DNA from: Lactobacillus acetotolerans DSM 20749 = JCM 3825
GTDB lineage: Bacteria; Bacillota; Bacilli; Lactobacillales; Lactobacillaceae
Reading direction: 5' to 3'
Assembly (NCBI RefSeq): GCF_001436775.1
Contig: NZ_AYZC01000013.1
Coordinates: 1 to 35,635 of the forward strand
DNA: 35,635 bases
Shown here one piece after another: positions 1-10,397 of this stretch (positions are counted from its first letter, which is position 1; each line of letters starts with the position of its first letter). The position numbers were made by a program, and so were the translations under genes. The notes below the pieces were generated by a model, which was not told the DNA's origin, did not search any database, and saw only the letters and a list, made by a program, of their open reading frames with translations.

Positions 1-32
1 TGATATGGTGTTTGCATGCTAGAATTTGCTTG

Positions 33-95
33 GGTCATGAAGATTCCTTTCTTAACTGGTTTGTTAATTTAAGTTTAGGTCTTCATGACCTTTTT
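33..95 (+). terminator. Long-loop hairpin with U-tract, probable terminator of the upstream gene
   Basis: The arms GGTCATGAAGA (33-43) and TCTTCATGACC (80-90) are perfectly complementary over 11 bp and are followed by five T. The 36-base loop can fold further (TTAAC 52-56 with GTTAA 63-67). In related genomes tsf usually precedes pyrH, so this may end the tsf transcript, but that gene lies outside the window. The remaining bases up to pyrH (96-221) show only AT-rich sequence and no convincing promoter pair. Confidence 0.6.
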
Positions 96-234
96 GTTTA
101 AGTTCTATTTGTGTTGCACTTCAATTTTAAATCAGGGTTATTAAAAAATTTAAAAATGCCTTTTCATTATTGGGTAAACAGACATAGAATTATTTTATAT
201 GGTAAAATAATTAAAGCTATTAGAGGAGGTTGCT

Positions 235-960
235 ATGAGTCAAGTTAAATATAAACGCATCATTTTGAAAATCTCAGGCGAAGCTTTAGCCGGCGATGAA
301 GGAACAGGTATTAACCCGACGGTCATTGCTCACCTGGCAAAAGAAATTAAATCTGTTCACGATTTAGGCGTTCAAATTGGTGTCGTTTGTGGCGGCGGTA
401 ATATGTGGCGCGGTGAAACTGGTGCTAAATTAGGTATGGAGCGATCACAAGCTGACTACATGGGTATGTTAGCTACCATTATGAATGGTTTAGCCCTTCA
501 AGATGGGCTTGAGCATGTTGGTGTTCCGACAAGACTCCAAACTTCAATTGAAATGCGTCAGGTTGCTGAGCCTTATATTAGAAGAAAGGCCATTCGACAC
601 TTAGAAAAAGGTCGTGTAGTTATTTTTGGTGGCGGTACTGGTAATCCATACTTCTCAACAGATACTACTGCTGCTCTTCGTGCGGCTGAAATAGATGCAG
701 ATGTTATATTAATGGCCAAAAACGGTGTTGACGGAGTATATACCGCCGATCCTAAACTTGATCCAAAAGCAAAAAAATACAGTGAATTAACCCAACTTGA
801 TTTAATTGCTAAGAATTTAAAAGTTATGGACAGAACTGCAAGTTCATTGTCTATGGACACACACATCCCATTGATTGTGTTTAACGTAAATACTGAAGGT
901 AACATCAAGAAAGTGGTTCTTGGTGACCATATTGGTACTATTATCGAAGGTGGTAAATGA
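235..960 (+). CDS. pyrH: UMP kinase (uridylate kinase)
   Basis: Bacterial UMP kinase phosphorylates UMP to UDP with ATP in the cytoplasm, feeding pyrimidine nucleotide synthesis. The 241-residue length matches the family. The N-terminus has the amino-acid-kinase-fold phosphate loop (KISGEAL, residues 12-18) and the GGGN motif near residue 53. The C-terminal half has the [10 protein letters not shown] and [12 protein letters not shown] segments typical of PyrH. The ATG is preceded by a strong ribosome binding site, AGAGGAGG (222-229). The stop codon region overlaps the following frr gene, a coupling that is conserved in Firmicutes. Nothing unusual is seen. Confidence 0.97.
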   Translation: MSQVKYKRIILKISGEALAGDEGTGINPTVIAHLAKEIKSVHDLGVQIGVVCGGGNMWRGETGAKLGMERSQADYMGMLATIMNGLALQDGLEHVGVPTRLQTSIEMRQVAEPYIRRKAIRHLEKGRVVIFGGGTGNPYFSTDTTAALRAAEIDADVILMAKNGVDGVYTADPKLDPKAKKYSELTQLDLIAKNLKVMDRTASSLSMDTHIPLIVFNVNTEGNIKKVVLGDHIGTIIEGGK

Positions 961-1517
961 TGAATAATGAGACGATAAAAAAAGCACAAGCGAATATGGA
1001 TAAATCAATTAAGGTTTATCAAAAGAATTTAGGATCAATCCGGGCTGGGGTAGCCAATGCTTCCTTGCTTGAAGGGATTCAGGTTAATTATTACGGTGCA
1101 CCGACACCCTTAACGCAAATGTCGAGTGTTACTATTCCAGAACCGCGGGTTTTACTGATTACTCCATATGACCAAAGTAGTTTGGATGATATTGAGCACG
1201 CGCTTTTGGCTTCAAATCTTGGCTTAACACCCGCAAATGATGGTAAAGTCATCAGATTGGTTATTCCACAACTTACTGGTGAAAGACGGCAAGAAATAGC
1301 TAAGCAAGTAAATAAAATGGCTGAAGATGCTAAGATTGCTGTTAGAAATGTTCGTCGGGATGCAATGAATAGTCTTAAAAGACAAGAAAAAGACGATGAA
1401 ATTACTGAGGATGAACAACGTAATTTAGAAAAGCAAGTTCAAAAAGTAACCGATAACTCAACTAAGAAAATTGATGAACTTGCGGATAAAAAGCGTAAGG
1501 AAATTACGCAAGGCTAA
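960..1517 (+). CDS. frr: Ribosome recycling factor
   Basis: RRF works with EF-G to split the post-termination ribosome complex. The protein has the hallmark [14 protein letters not shown] and YYGAPTPL segments near the N-terminus, the conserved hinge region LTGERRQE, and a C-terminal helix ending in KRKEITQG. Two tandem ATG codons exist (957 and 960). I choose 960 because it gives the usual 185 residues and better spacing from the AAGGTGG ribosome binding site (947-953). The 957 ATG would overlap the pyrH TGA. Translation is likely coupled to pyrH. The downstream gap to uppS is only 2 bases. Confidence 0.96.
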   Translation: MNNETIKKAQANMDKSIKVYQKNLGSIRAGVANASLLEGIQVNYYGAPTPLTQMSSVTIPEPRVLLITPYDQSSLDDIEHALLASNLGLTPANDGKVIRLVIPQLTGERRQEIAKQVNKMAEDAKIAVRNVRRDAMNSLKRQEKDDEITEDEQRNLEKQVQKVTDNSTKKIDELADKKRKEITQG

Positions 1518-1519
1518 AA

Positions 1520-2254
1520 ATGAGCAAGAAGAAAAACCAATTAAATCATCTTGCTATTATAATGGATGGCAATGGTCGTTGGGCTAAAAAACGCCATAAG
1601 CCAAGGGTAGCTGGTCATTATGAGGGCATGAATAATGTTGAACGCATTACTCTAGCCGCTGATAAGCTTGGAATTAAAATCTTGACATTGTATGCCTTTT
1701 CCACTGAAAATTGGGCTCGTCCAAAAGAAGAAGTGGCTTATTTAATGAATTTGCCAGTTCGTTTTTTCGATCGTTTCATGCCCACATTAATGGAAAATAA
1801 TGTCAAAGTTAATATTATGGGTTATTTGGATGAGTTACCTAGAAATACTTATGATGTAGTTGAACGTGCAATGGCAGAAACAGCTCATAATACAGGCTTA
1901 ATTTTAAACTTTGCTTTTAATTATGGCTCGAGACGAGAAATTACTTCAGCTATGAAGGAACTCGGGGGCATGATTGAGAGCGGGAGTTTAACGAGTGATG
2001 AAATCACCGAAGATATGATTTCTGATCATTTAATGACTGGTAATTTTGGTAAATACCGTGATCCTGACCTCTTAATTAGAACCTCAGGTGAACAAAGAAT
2101 CTCTAATTTCTTATTATGGCAGCTTGCTTATTCTGAGCTTGCCTTTAGTGATAAGTATTGGCCAGATTTTAATAAAGATGATTTAAAGTATTTTGTAGAA
2201 AATTTTCAAAATCGTGATCGTCGGTTTGGTAAAATTGATGAATCAGATAGTTAG
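1520..2254 (+). CDS. uppS: Isoprenyl transferase (undecaprenyl diphosphate synthase)
   Basis: This cis-prenyltransferase condenses isopentenyl diphosphate onto farnesyl diphosphate to make the C55 lipid carrier for peptidoglycan and teichoic acid synthesis. The signature [11 protein letters not shown] (about residues 15-25) includes the catalytic Asp. The middle has [13 protein letters not shown] and the C-terminal region has [19 protein letters not shown], both diagnostic of UppS. The length of 244 residues is normal. It starts 2 bases after frr and is followed 9 bases later by cdsA, so it sits inside the same transcript; pairing of uppS with cdsA is very widely conserved. Confidence 0.96.
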   Translation: MSKKKNQLNHLAIIMDGNGRWAKKRHKPRVAGHYEGMNNVERITLAADKLGIKILTLYAFSTENWARPKEEVAYLMNLPVRFFDRFMPTLMENNVKVNIMGYLDELPRNTYDVVERAMAETAHNTGLILNFAFNYGSRREITSAMKELGGMIESGSLTSDEITEDMISDHLMTGNFGKYRDPDLLIRTSGEQRISNFLLWQLAYSELAFSDKYWPDFNKDDLKYFVENFQNRDRRFGKIDESDS

Positions 2255-2263
2255 GTAGAATAT

Positions 2264-3061
2264 ATGAAACAACGTGTAATTACAGCAGTTATCGCTTTAA
2301 TTTTGTTTATTCCAATTGTCCTTTTAGGTGGACTTTGGATGGATTGGCTGACGGTCGCATTTGCTGTGGTCGGAATCAGTGAAATTTTCTTGATGAAAAA
2401 GCAAATTCTAATTTCAGTAGACTTTGTTTTAGCATTATTAGCAACTTTAACTTGTGTCGTACCAGATGCATTCTTTAAGAACATGCCTTGGCACTGGACT
2501 AAATTCGGTGTTTATTTTGCAATCATTATGTTAATGCTGACCTGGACTGTTCTTTCAAAGAATAAGACGACCTTTGCTGATGTCGGAGTCTATGCACTTG
2601 CAGCACTTTACATTGGTACCGGCTTTCACTATATGGCCGCAATTCGAAGCGATACAAATGGCTTAGCACTTCTTTGCTACGTCTTTGTTGTCGTATGGCT
2701 CACCGATACGGGTGCCTACATGATTGGCCGTAAGATCGGTAAGCATAAGTTATGGCCGGTCATCAGTCCGAATAAAACCTGGGAAGGTTCAATCGGTGGT
2801 ACAATTTGTGCTGTTATCTGTGCTGCCATTTACGTCATGTTTGTTGACGTAGGCTACCCACAGTTACAAATGATTATATTTGCATTCTTCCTTTCAATCG
2901 TGGGACAAATGGGTGATTTGGTTGAGTCTGCTTATAAACGTTTCTATGGTGTCAAAGATTCTGGTAAAATTTTACCGGGACACGGTGGCATTTTAGATCG
3001 CTTTGATAGCATGCTCTTCGTTTTGCCAGTTGTCGCTGCCTTGTTAGGTATAGTACACTAG
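2264..3061 (+). CDS. cdsA: Phosphatidate cytidylyltransferase
   Basis: CdsA makes CDP-diacylglycerol from CTP and phosphatidic acid in the membrane, the branch-point precursor for phosphatidylglycerol and cardiolipin. The 265-residue protein is almost entirely hydrophobic helices. The family signature is near the C-terminus: KR, KD, then PGHGG and DRFD, with His240 and Asp245 visible. SPNKTWEGSIGG in the middle is also typical. It follows uppS by 9 bases. The cardiolipin synthase found at 28435-29919 would use phosphatidylglycerol that derives from this product. Confidence 0.95.
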   Translation: MKQRVITAVIALILFIPIVLLGGLWMDWLTVAFAVVGISEIFLMKKQILISVDFVLALLATLTCVVPDAFFKNMPWHWTKFGVYFAIIMLMLTWTVLSKNKTTFADVGVYALAALYIGTGFHYMAAIRSDTNGLALLCYVFVVVWLTDTGAYMIGRKIGKHKLWPVISPNKTWEGSIGGTICAVICAAIYVMFVDVGYPQLQMIIFAFFLSIVGQMGDLVESAYKRFYGVKDSGKILPGHGGILDRFDSMLFVLPVVAALLGIVH

Positions 3062-3071
3062 GAGATTTTCA

Positions 3072-4328
3072 TTGAAGGGTATACTGATCTTTTTAGTTGT
3101 ATTCGGATTACTCGTATTTGTTCATGAATTTGGGCATTTTATTGTAGCTAAAAAATCCGGTATTCTTGTTCGAGAATTTTCAATTGGGATGGGGCCCAAA
3201 CTCTTTCAAATTAGACGTAATCCTACTACGTACACTATTCGCTGGTTACCACTTGGTGGTTATGTGCGTTTGGCAGGTGCTGATGATGAAAGTAAATTAG
3301 ACCCAGGTATGACTGTAGTTCTGCAATTAAACGACAAAAATGAAGTTGTTAGAATTGATGCTTCAGAATTTGATATGCCAATTGAAGGAATTCCCGTTCA
3401 AGTTACCAAAGCTGATTTAGTCGATTCGTTGGTAATCAATGGCTATGAAAATGGTGACGAAGAAAAACCTGTTAGCTATCATGTTAACCACGATGCAACT
3501 ATTATTGATAAAAATAAAACAGAATTAATCATTGCTCCGCGTGATACCCAGTTCCAACAGGCAAATGTTTGGCAGAAGTTAGCAACTAATTTTGCTGGAC
3601 CTCTTATGAACATTATTTTGGGTTTCGTAGTTTTTTTAATTTGGACTTTTACAATTCCTGGTCCGGCAACTACAACTATTGCGAAGGTTGCACCGAATTC
3701 ACCAGCTCAGACCGCAAAGATCGTTAGTGGTGATAAATTTGTTTCGGTTAACGGACATAAAACGAACAGTTTTAATGATGTTTCCGAGCGAATTGCTCAA
3801 AGCAACGGGAAGCCTTTAAGTCTTAAACTTGAAAAAGATGGGCAAACAAGAACTGTTAACGTAAAGCCAACAAAGAAGAAAGTTCAAAAACAAACTTTTT
3901 ACCAAATTGGTGTGCAAGGTCAAAGTGATAATAATCTAGGCGTAAAGTTTAAACGTGGCTGGGATACAGCCGTATCGACCACCGGCCTGATTTTTAATGC
4001 AGTTGGTGGTTTATTTAAGCACTTTAGTTTAAACAAATTAGCAGGTCCTGTTGGTATCTATTCTGAAACTTCGCAAGTTTCGAATATGGGCTTTGTTTAT
4101 ATCTTAGCCTTCTTGGGCATGATTTCTATTAACTTAGGAATTGTTAATATGATTCCTATCCCTGGCCTGGATGGTGGCAAGATATTGCTAAATCTGATTG
4201 AAATAGTTCGCGGCAAGCCAATTTCACAAGATCATGAAGCAATAGCTGAATTGATTGGTTTTGTAATTCTATTGATTTTGATTATTTCAGTTACTGGTAA
4301 TGACATTTATCGTTACTTTATTAAATAA
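3072..4328 (+). CDS. rseP: RIP metalloprotease RseP-like (site-2 protease)
   Basis: Site-2 family intramembrane zinc protease that cleaves transmembrane substrates; in Gram-positives the relatives process anti-sigma factors and leftover signal peptides. The HExxH zinc motif is in the first membrane segment (HEFGH, residues 18-22). The second metal/active-site motif, NMIPIPGLDGG, is at residues 359-369. Between them lies a PDZ domain (about 195-270, VAPNSPAQTAKIVSGD). Three to four membrane segments are evident. The start is TTG at 3072, 8 bases after a GGAG, and gives the expected N-terminus just before the first helix. The substrate in this organism cannot be told from the window. Confidence 0.93.
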   Translation: MKGILIFLVVFGLLVFVHEFGHFIVAKKSGILVREFSIGMGPKLFQIRRNPTTYTIRWLPLGGYVRLAGADDESKLDPGMTVVLQLNDKNEVVRIDASEFDMPIEGIPVQVTKADLVDSLVINGYENGDEEKPVSYHVNHDATIIDKNKTELIIAPRDTQFQQANVWQKLATNFAGPLMNIILGFVVFLIWTFTIPGPATTTIAKVAPNSPAQTAKIVSGDKFVSVNGHKTNSFNDVSERIAQSNGKPLSLKLEKDGQTRTVNVKPTKKKVQKQTFYQIGVQGQSDNNLGVKFKRGWDTAVSTTGLIFNAVGGLFKHFSLNKLAGPVGIYSETSQVSNMGFVYILAFLGMISINLGIVNMIPIPGLDGGKILLNLIEIVRGKPISQDHEAIAELIGFVILLILIISVTGNDIYRYFIK

Positions 4329-4351
4329 AAATTTATTTTAGGAGAAAGTTA

Positions 4352-6052
4352 ATGCGTCAATCTAAATTCTTTATGCCAACTTTGAAGGAAGCTCCAGCCG
4401 ATGCTGTAGCTGAAAGCCATAAGCTAATGCTTCGTGGTGGCTATATTCGTCAAGTCACTGCCGGTGTTTATGCTTATCTGCCTTTAGGCTATAGAGTTTT
4501 GCGTAAGGCGGAAAATATTATGGAAGAGGAGATGTCGAAAATAGATGTTCCTGAAATGTCCATGCCTCATTTTTTGCCAGCTTCACTTTGGGAAGAATCA
4601 GGCCGTTTAAAAAAATATGGCCCTGAGATGTTTAGATTGAAGGATCGTCATGGCCGTGAAAGTTTGCTTGGCCCCACTCATGAGGAAACATTTACGGAAA
4701 TAGTTGCTAAGAATTTAAAGAGTTATAAGCAAATGCCAATAGCTCTTTACCAAATTCAGACTAAGTTTCGTGATGAAAACCGTCCGCGTTTTGGCCTTCT
4801 TCGTGGCCGTGAATTTATTATGCTCGACGCATATAGTTTTGCTGCAACTGCCGACCAATTAGACCAACAATTTGAAGATGAGAGAAAAGCTTTTGCCAAT
4901 GTCTTTAAACGTTGTGGTGTTCAAGTTCGGCAAGTAATTGCTGACTCAGGAACAATGGGCGGCAAGAATTCAACTGAATTCCAGGCTCCGGCAGATATTG
5001 GTGAGGATACTATCGCAACTAATGAATCTGGATCTTATTCAGCAAATGTTGAAATGGCAGAAAGTGTTGATACCTTTAAACAGGATCCTGAGGATCCAAA
5101 AGAAGTTGTAAAAGTTGCTACTCCTGGACAAAAGACAATTGCTGATTTAGTAAAATTCATGAAGGTACCAGCAACTAGAATTGTTAAGAGTGTTCTTTAC
5201 ATTGTTAATGACAAGCAACCTATATTGGTATTAATTCGTGGGGATAAAAAAATAAATGAAATTAAATTGACCCACTTACTTGATGCTGATTTAGTTCGTG
5301 AAGCTAATGACAAGGAATTAAAAGAGATTACTGGTGCTGAAAAAGGTGGAGTTGGTCCCGTTAAAGCAGACTGGGCTGATAAAATTATTGCAGATAATAC
5401 TGTTAAAGGTCTTTATAACTTTGTCGTTGGTGCTAATGAAACTGGTTATCAACTAAAAAATGTCAACCTTAACCGTGATTTTACGGTTGACGATTTTGGC
5501 GATATTCGAGTTGCTAACGAAGGCGAACCTGATCCAATTGATCATCAACCACTTAAATTCACTACTTCAATTGAAGTAGGCCACATTTTTAAACTTGGTA
5601 CTTATTATACGCAAACAATGGGTGCTAAATTCTTAGATAAAAATGGTAAGGCACAACCGGTTATCATGGGATCTTATGGTATCGGTGTTACCCGTATGTT
5701 CTCAGCTATTGTTGAGCAACATTTAACTAAATTTGGTGTTGCCTGGCCGAAGGAAGTTGCTCCGTTTAGCATTCATATTGTTCAAATGAAGATGAATAAG
5801 GAAGAGCAAACTAAGTTGGCTGAACAACTTGAAAAGAAATTTAGCACAAAGTATGATGTTTTGTACGATGACCGTAAAGAACGTGCTGGTGTTAAATTCG
5901 CTGACGCTGATTTAGTTGGGGCACCAATTCGAATCACAGTTGGTAAAAGGGCTGGTGATGGTATTGTTGAAGTTAAACGCCCAACTGACGCCAAGGCAAC
6001 CGAAATCCCAGTAAATAAGTTAGATAATTTTGTAAATAAAGAGTTAGGATAA
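4352..6052 (+). CDS. proS: Prolyl-tRNA synthetase, bacterial type with editing insertion
   Basis: Class II synthetase that charges tRNA-Pro. Motif 2 is seen as TKFRDENRPRFGLLRGREF (about residues 138-156) and motif 3 as GSYGIGVTRMF (about 443-453); GPTHEE is present near residue 107. The central block (roughly 225-405) is the YbaK-like editing insertion that hydrolyses Ala-tRNA-Pro; its conserved lysine lies in RIVKSVLY. The C-terminal anticodon-binding domain follows. The length of 566 is standard. A clear AGGAGA ribosome binding site precedes the ATG. It is 23 bases behind rseP and 5 bases ahead of polC, an arrangement common in lactobacilli. Confidence 0.97.
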   Translation: MRQSKFFMPTLKEAPADAVAESHKLMLRGGYIRQVTAGVYAYLPLGYRVLRKAENIMEEEMSKIDVPEMSMPHFLPASLWEESGRLKKYGPEMFRLKDRHGRESLLGPTHEETFTEIVAKNLKSYKQMPIALYQIQTKFRDENRPRFGLLRGREFIMLDAYSFAATADQLDQQFEDERKAFANVFKRCGVQVRQVIADSGTMGGKNSTEFQAPADIGEDTIATNESGSYSANVEMAESVDTFKQDPEDPKEVVKVATPGQKTIADLVKFMKVPATRIVKSVLYIVNDKQPILVLIRGDKKINEIKLTHLLDADLVREANDKELKEITGAEKGGVGPVKADWADKIIADNTVKGLYNFVVGANETGYQLKNVNLNRDFTVDDFGDIRVANEGEPDPIDHQPLKFTTSIEVGHIFKLGTYYTQTMGAKFLDKNGKAQPVIMGSYGIGVTRMFSAIVEQHLTKFGVAWPKEVAPFSIHIVQMKMNKEEQTKLAEQLEKKFSTKYDVLYDDRKERAGVKFADADLVGAPIRITVGKRAGDGIVEVKRPTDAKATEIPVNKLDNFVNKELG

Positions 6053-6057
6053 TTTTC

Positions 6058-9000
6058 GTGACCGATAAAAACGAACTTTTCTTAAGACTTTTGAAGCAAA
6101 TTCATTTTCCAGATCAATTTGAGGATAATGATATACTTCAAAAAGGTAAAATTGAGAACGTGGATGTTTACGCTAAAGAACACAGGTGGGATATCCATGT
6201 TTTTTTTGCTACACCATTAAAATTTGAGACATATATTGCGTTAACAAAGGCTATAACTGCCAGCTTCTCTTCATTTGTAAACACACGGCTTTTTGTAGGA
6301 ACTGCCGATGGTTCAGATGAATATTTAACAGATTACTGGAAGTATGCAGTTAAAAATTCGAAAATTTTGCAGCCGGTTGCACGTGAATTTATAGCTAGTC
6401 ATAAACCTGAGAAAACGGATGGCCGGTGGGTTATACCGGTTGATAATTCTGTAGTCGATGGCTTAATTGAGCAGAGAATGCTGGATAAGCTTGCGTTCGA
6501 AATGCGTAATTTTGGTTTCTTTAATTTAAAATTTATTACTGAATTAAATGAAGAAAATTCGCAGAACAATTTAGAAAATTTGCAGCAATTACAAGAAGAA
6601 CATGAACAAAATATGCAGCAAGCATATGATGCAACTCCTGAAAAATCTAGACCTAAGCCCCAGCAATACCCAACCAAGAGGACGAGGTATGGGAACCGTA
6701 AATTAGATGAAAATATGCCGGTTAGCCAGATTAAAGATGTTGTTGATGGGACCAGAAATGTTGTAATTGAAGGGAACATTTTTAAACTCAATAATAAGGA
6801 ACTTAAATCAGGGACGGTTATTTTCTCTGGTGAAATTACTGATTATACTAGTTCGATTGCTTTTAAGAAATTTGTTTCTGATAAAGAACAAATTAAGAGT
6901 ATTTCGGCTATAAAACCTGGTACTTGGGTCAAAATGCAGGGTTCAGCTTCTAATGACCAATGGACACACGACGTAGTTTTTAACGTGACTAGTTTTGAAA
7001 CCATTGAACACGTTGGACGTCAAGAAAAATATAAGGGTGATAAAAAACGGGTTGAACTTCACCTTCATACCAATATGAGTCAGCTAGACGGCACTAATTC
7101 GGCTACGGACCTTGTAAATACAGCTAAGAAATTTGGTCAAAGTGCCGTGGCAATTACCGATCATGGTGATGTGCAAGCGTTTCCAGAAGCCTATAATGCT
7201 GGGAAATCTGCAGGTATAAGGATACTTTATGGCCTTGAAGCCAATATGATTGATGATCATGCCGAATTGGTTATTAATCCTGCATCTATGACTTACGAGG
7301 ATAAAGAATTTACAATTTTTGACGTTGAAACCACCGGTTTATCCTCCGTTTACGACACAATCATTGAAATTGGTGCGGTCAAGATGAAGAATGGGGAAGT
7401 GCTCAAACGGTTTGACAAATTTATTAATCCACACCATCCCTTGAGCGAACAAACTATTAACTTGACTTCAATCACGGATGAGATGGTTGATAAAGCTGAT
7501 GATGAAGGTGTCGTAATTAAAGAATTCAAAGATTTTTATGGCGATGATCCTTTATGTGGGCACAACGTTCAATTCGATGTGGGCTTTGTTAACGCTGCAT
7601 TGAGAAGAAATGGGCTCGATGAAATTACGCAACCGGTTGTTGATACGCTTGAGGTATCAAGATTATTGCACCCTGAACAGAGCCGGCATACGTTGGATTC
7701 ATTGGCTAAAAAGTATAACGTTCCCCTTGAACACCATCATAGAGCTAATCAAGATGCGGAAGCTACTGGATATCTGATGTATAAACTGCTTGATGCATTT
7801 AAAAAGAAGTTTAATGAAGATAATCTGGGTAAGATGAATAGTTATGCAGAAGGTGGCCAGGTTTATAAGCGGGCCAGACCATCACACATGACAATTTTGG
7901 CAAAAACTCAGGCAGGATTGAAAAACTTGTACAAGTTGGTTTCAGTTGCCAGTACGAAAGATTTTTACCGGGTTCCGCGTACGCCTAAATCTGAGTTAAA
8001 TAAGTATCATGATGGTTTACTTTATGGATCAGCTTGTTCTCAAGGCGATGTTTTCACTGCCATGATGCAAAAAGGTTATGATGAGGCTCGTGAAAAGGCT
8101 AAATTTTATGATTACCTAGAAATTCAGCCGCCAGCTAATTATTCACAGCTGATTGCTAACCATTTGGTTGCTGATGAAAAACAACTTGAAGAGATTCTGA
8201 CCAATATTTACAAGTTAGGAAAGGAACTGAAGAAACCAGTTGTTGCAACTGGGGATGTCCATTATATTGATCCTCAGGATGCAATTTATCGGACAATTTT
8301 AACCTCTTCACAGAGAGGAAACCCAAATAGGGATGAAGAACAACCTGACCTTCATTTCTACACTACCCAGGAAATGCTTGATGCTTTTAGCTTCTTAGGT
8401 AAGGATGTTGCTAAAGAGGTTGTCATTGATAATACTAATAAAATTGCTGCTTCTTTAGACGACATTGCACCCATTAAGAGTGGACTTTACCCACCACACA
8501 TTGATAATGCTGATGAGCAAATGAAGCGTTTGACCTATGACAGGGCATATAAATTATACGGTAATCCACTTCCTAAGATCGTGGGGGATCGAATCAAATT
8601 AGAGTTACATTCTATTATTTCTAATGGTTATGCGGTAATTTACTTGATTTCACAAAAACTTGTAGCAAAGTCAAATAAAGACGGTTACTTGGTTGGGTCA
8701 AGAGGCTCTGTTGGATCAAGTCTAGTTGCGACAATGTCTGGAATTACAGAGGTTAATCCTCTTCCCCCGCATTATCGCTGTCCTAAGTGTAAATATTCTA
8801 AATTCTTTGAGAATGGAGAATATGGTTCTGGTTTTGACCTGCCGGATAAGAAGTGTCCAAAGTGTGGCACTGAACTTGTAAAAGATGGCCAGGATATTCC
8901 ATTTGCTACCTTCTTAGGTTTTCATGGTGATAAGGTTCCAGATATCGATTTGAATTTCTCTGGAGATTATCAGCCTGTTGCCCATAACTTCATTCGGGTT

Positions 9001-10365
9001 ATGTTTGGTCCGGATAATTCCTACCGTGCCGGTACTATTGCCACAGTTGCGGATAAAACCGCTTATGGTTATGCCAAGCACTATGATGAAGTAAAAGAAT
9101 TAAATTTGCGGGGAGCAGAACTTGACCGTTTGGCTACTGGTGTCAGTGGAGTAAAGCGGACAACAGGACAGCACCCTGCGGGTATTGTCGTTGTCCCTGA
9201 TAATATGGATATCTTTGATTTTACTCCAGTGCAGTATCCAGCAGATGATGTTCATGCAGCTTGGCTCACTACCCACTTTGACTTCCACTCTATTCATGAT
9301 AATATTTTGAAGTTTGATATTCTGGGTCACGATGACCCAACAATGATCAGAATGCTGCAAGATTTATCTGGGGTTGATCCGTTAACCATACCGCCTGATG
9401 ATCCAGGTGTTATGTCACTATTTTCTAGTCCTAAGATTTTGGGTGTTACTCCACAACAAATTCAATCTGAAACCGGAACTTTGGGAGTTCCAGAATTTGG
9501 TACCAGGTTTGTTAGGGGCATGCTGGAAGAAACTAAACCAACTACCTTTTCTGAATTGTTACAGATTTCTGGATTGTCCCACGGTACTGATGTATGGCTA
9601 GGCAATGCTGAAAATTTGGTCAATAATGGTACTTGTAAATTAAAGGATGTTATTGGTTGTCGTGACAACATAATGATGGACCTGATACATTGGGGTGTTG
9701 ATCCAGAAGTTGCCTTTACTACGATGGAGACAGTTCGTCATGGTAAGGGTATAAGTGATGACAACATGGCAGTCTTAAAGAAAAATAAGAAAATACCTGC
9801 CTGGTATATTCCATCATGTTTAAAGATCAAGTACATGTTCCCTAAGGCCCACGCTACGGCTTATATTTTGATGGCTTTGAGAATTGCCTGGTTTAAAGTT
9901 TATTATCCGGAAATTTATTACACAGCATACTTTTCTGTTCGGGCTGACTTATTTGATTTGGTTGCGATGAGTCACGGTAAAAATACTGTTAAGGCTGCTA
10001 TGAAAAAGATTCAAGATGATGGTAATGATGCCTCTGCTAAAGATAAGAGTTTGCTGACAGTTTTGGAAATTGCCAATGAATGTTTGGAACGTGGTATTAA
10101 AATTAACATGGTTGATATCAATAAATCTGAAGCCACTAATTTTAAGATTATTGATAAACATACAATTTTGGCACCCTTTAATGCAGTACCAGGGTTGGGT
10201 GACACTGTTGCTAAGCAGATTGTTGCTGCGCGGACTGAGCAAAAGTTTTTGTCTAAGGAAGATTTGGCAAAACGGGGCAGATTATCAACTACGATCATGA
10301 ATTATTTAGAAGATAATGGCGTTTTGGACGGGATGCCTGCTCAAAATCAGCTTTCTTTGTTCTAA
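6058..10365 (+). CDS. polC: DNA polymerase III alpha subunit, PolC type
   Basis: The Gram-positive replicative polymerase. Domains in order: N-terminal region; OB fold; PHP domain (HLHTNMS, His335) interrupted by the DnaQ-like 3'-5' proofreading exonuclease (FDVETTG, Asp422 and Glu424); a zinc-binding pair C908/C911 and C933/C936; the palm with PDIDLNF (catalytic Asp962 and Asp964); and a helix-hairpin-helix (VPGLGDTVAKQI) near the C-terminus. Its 1435 residues are the normal PolC size. The GTG start is 5 bases after the proS stop, with AGGAT as a weak ribosome binding site, suggesting translational coupling. Confidence 0.97.
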   Translation: MTDKNELFLRLLKQIHFPDQFEDNDILQKGKIENVDVYAKEHRWDIHVFFATPLKFETYIALTKAITASFSSFVNTRLFVGTADGSDEYLTDYWKYAVKNSKILQPVAREFIASHKPEKTDGRWVIPVDNSVVDGLIEQRMLDKLAFEMRNFGFFNLKFITELNEENSQNNLENLQQLQEEHEQNMQQAYDATPEKSRPKPQQYPTKRTRYGNRKLDENMPVSQIKDVVDGTRNVVIEGNIFKLNNKELKSGTVIFSGEITDYTSSIAFKKFVSDKEQIKSISAIKPGTWVKMQGSASNDQWTHDVVFNVTSFETIEHVGRQEKYKGDKKRVELHLHTNMSQLDGTNSATDLVNTAKKFGQSAVAITDHGDVQAFPEAYNAGKSAGIRILYGLEANMIDDHAELVINPASMTYEDKEFTIFDVETTGLSSVYDTIIEIGAVKMKNGEVLKRFDKFINPHHPLSEQTINLTSITDEMVDKADDEGVVIKEFKDFYGDDPLCGHNVQFDVGFVNAALRRNGLDEITQPVVDTLEVSRLLHPEQSRHTLDSLAKKYNVPLEHHHRANQDAEATGYLMYKLLDAFKKKFNEDNLGKMNSYAEGGQVYKRARPSHMTILAKTQAGLKNLYKLVSVASTKDFYRVPRTPKSELNKYHDGLLYGSACSQGDVFTAMMQKGYDEAREKAKFYDYLEIQPPANYSQLIANHLVADEKQLEEILTNIYKLGKELKKPVVATGDVHYIDPQDAIYRTILTSSQRGNPNRDEEQPDLHFYTTQEMLDAFSFLGKDVAKEVVIDNTNKIAASLDDIAPIKSGLYPPHIDNADEQMKRLTYDRAYKLYGNPLPKIVGDRIKLELHSIISNGYAVIYLISQKLVAKSNKDGYLVGSRGSVGSSLVATMSGITEVNPLPPHYRCPKCKYSKFFENGEYGSGFDLPDKKCPKCGTELVKDGQDIPFATFLGFHGDKVPDIDLNFSGDYQPVAHNFIRVMFGPDNSYRAGTIATVADKTAYGYAKHYDEVKELNLRGAELDRLATGVSGVKRTTGQHPAGIVVVPDNMDIFDFTPVQYPADDVHAAWLTTHFDFHSIHDNILKFDILGHDDPTMIRMLQDLSGVDPLTIPPDDPGVMSLFSSPKILGVTPQQIQSETGTLGVPEFGTRFVRGMLEETKPTTFSELLQISGLSHGTDVWLGNAENLVNNGTCKLKDVIGCRDNIMMDLIHWGVDPEVAFTTMETVRHGKGISDDNMAVLKKNKKIPAWYIPSCLKIKYMFPKAHATAYILMALRIAWFKVYYPEIYYTAYFSVRADLFDLVAMSHGKNTVKAAMKKIQDDGNDASAKDKSLLTVLEIANECLERGIKINMVDINKSEATNFKIIDKHTILAPFNAVPGLGDTVAKQIVAARTEQKFLSKEDLAKRGRLSTTIMNYLEDNGVLDGMPAQNQLSLF

Positions 10366-10368
10366 AGA

Positions 10369-10397
10369 TTGCAACGGCAGTATAAATATGCTATGCT
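10369..10397 (+). promoter_or_regulatory. Promoter of the rimP-nusA-infB operon
   Basis: TTGCAA (10369-10374), a 17-base spacer, then TATGCT (10392-10397) preceded by TG one base upstream, forming an extended -10. The predicted start site is near 10404. It begins just after the polC stop codon, so it separates this operon from the pyrH-polC block. Confidence 0.75.

Noticed and set aside
573-989. A 138-codon minus-strand frame opposite pyrH and frr
   Set aside because: It crosses two highly conserved genes, has no start signals and no recognisable domain.
6399-6791. A 130-codon Cys- and Ser-rich minus-strand frame
   Set aside because: Antisense to the polC N-terminal region. The Cys and Ser content comes from reverse-complemented Gln, Glu and Ala codons.
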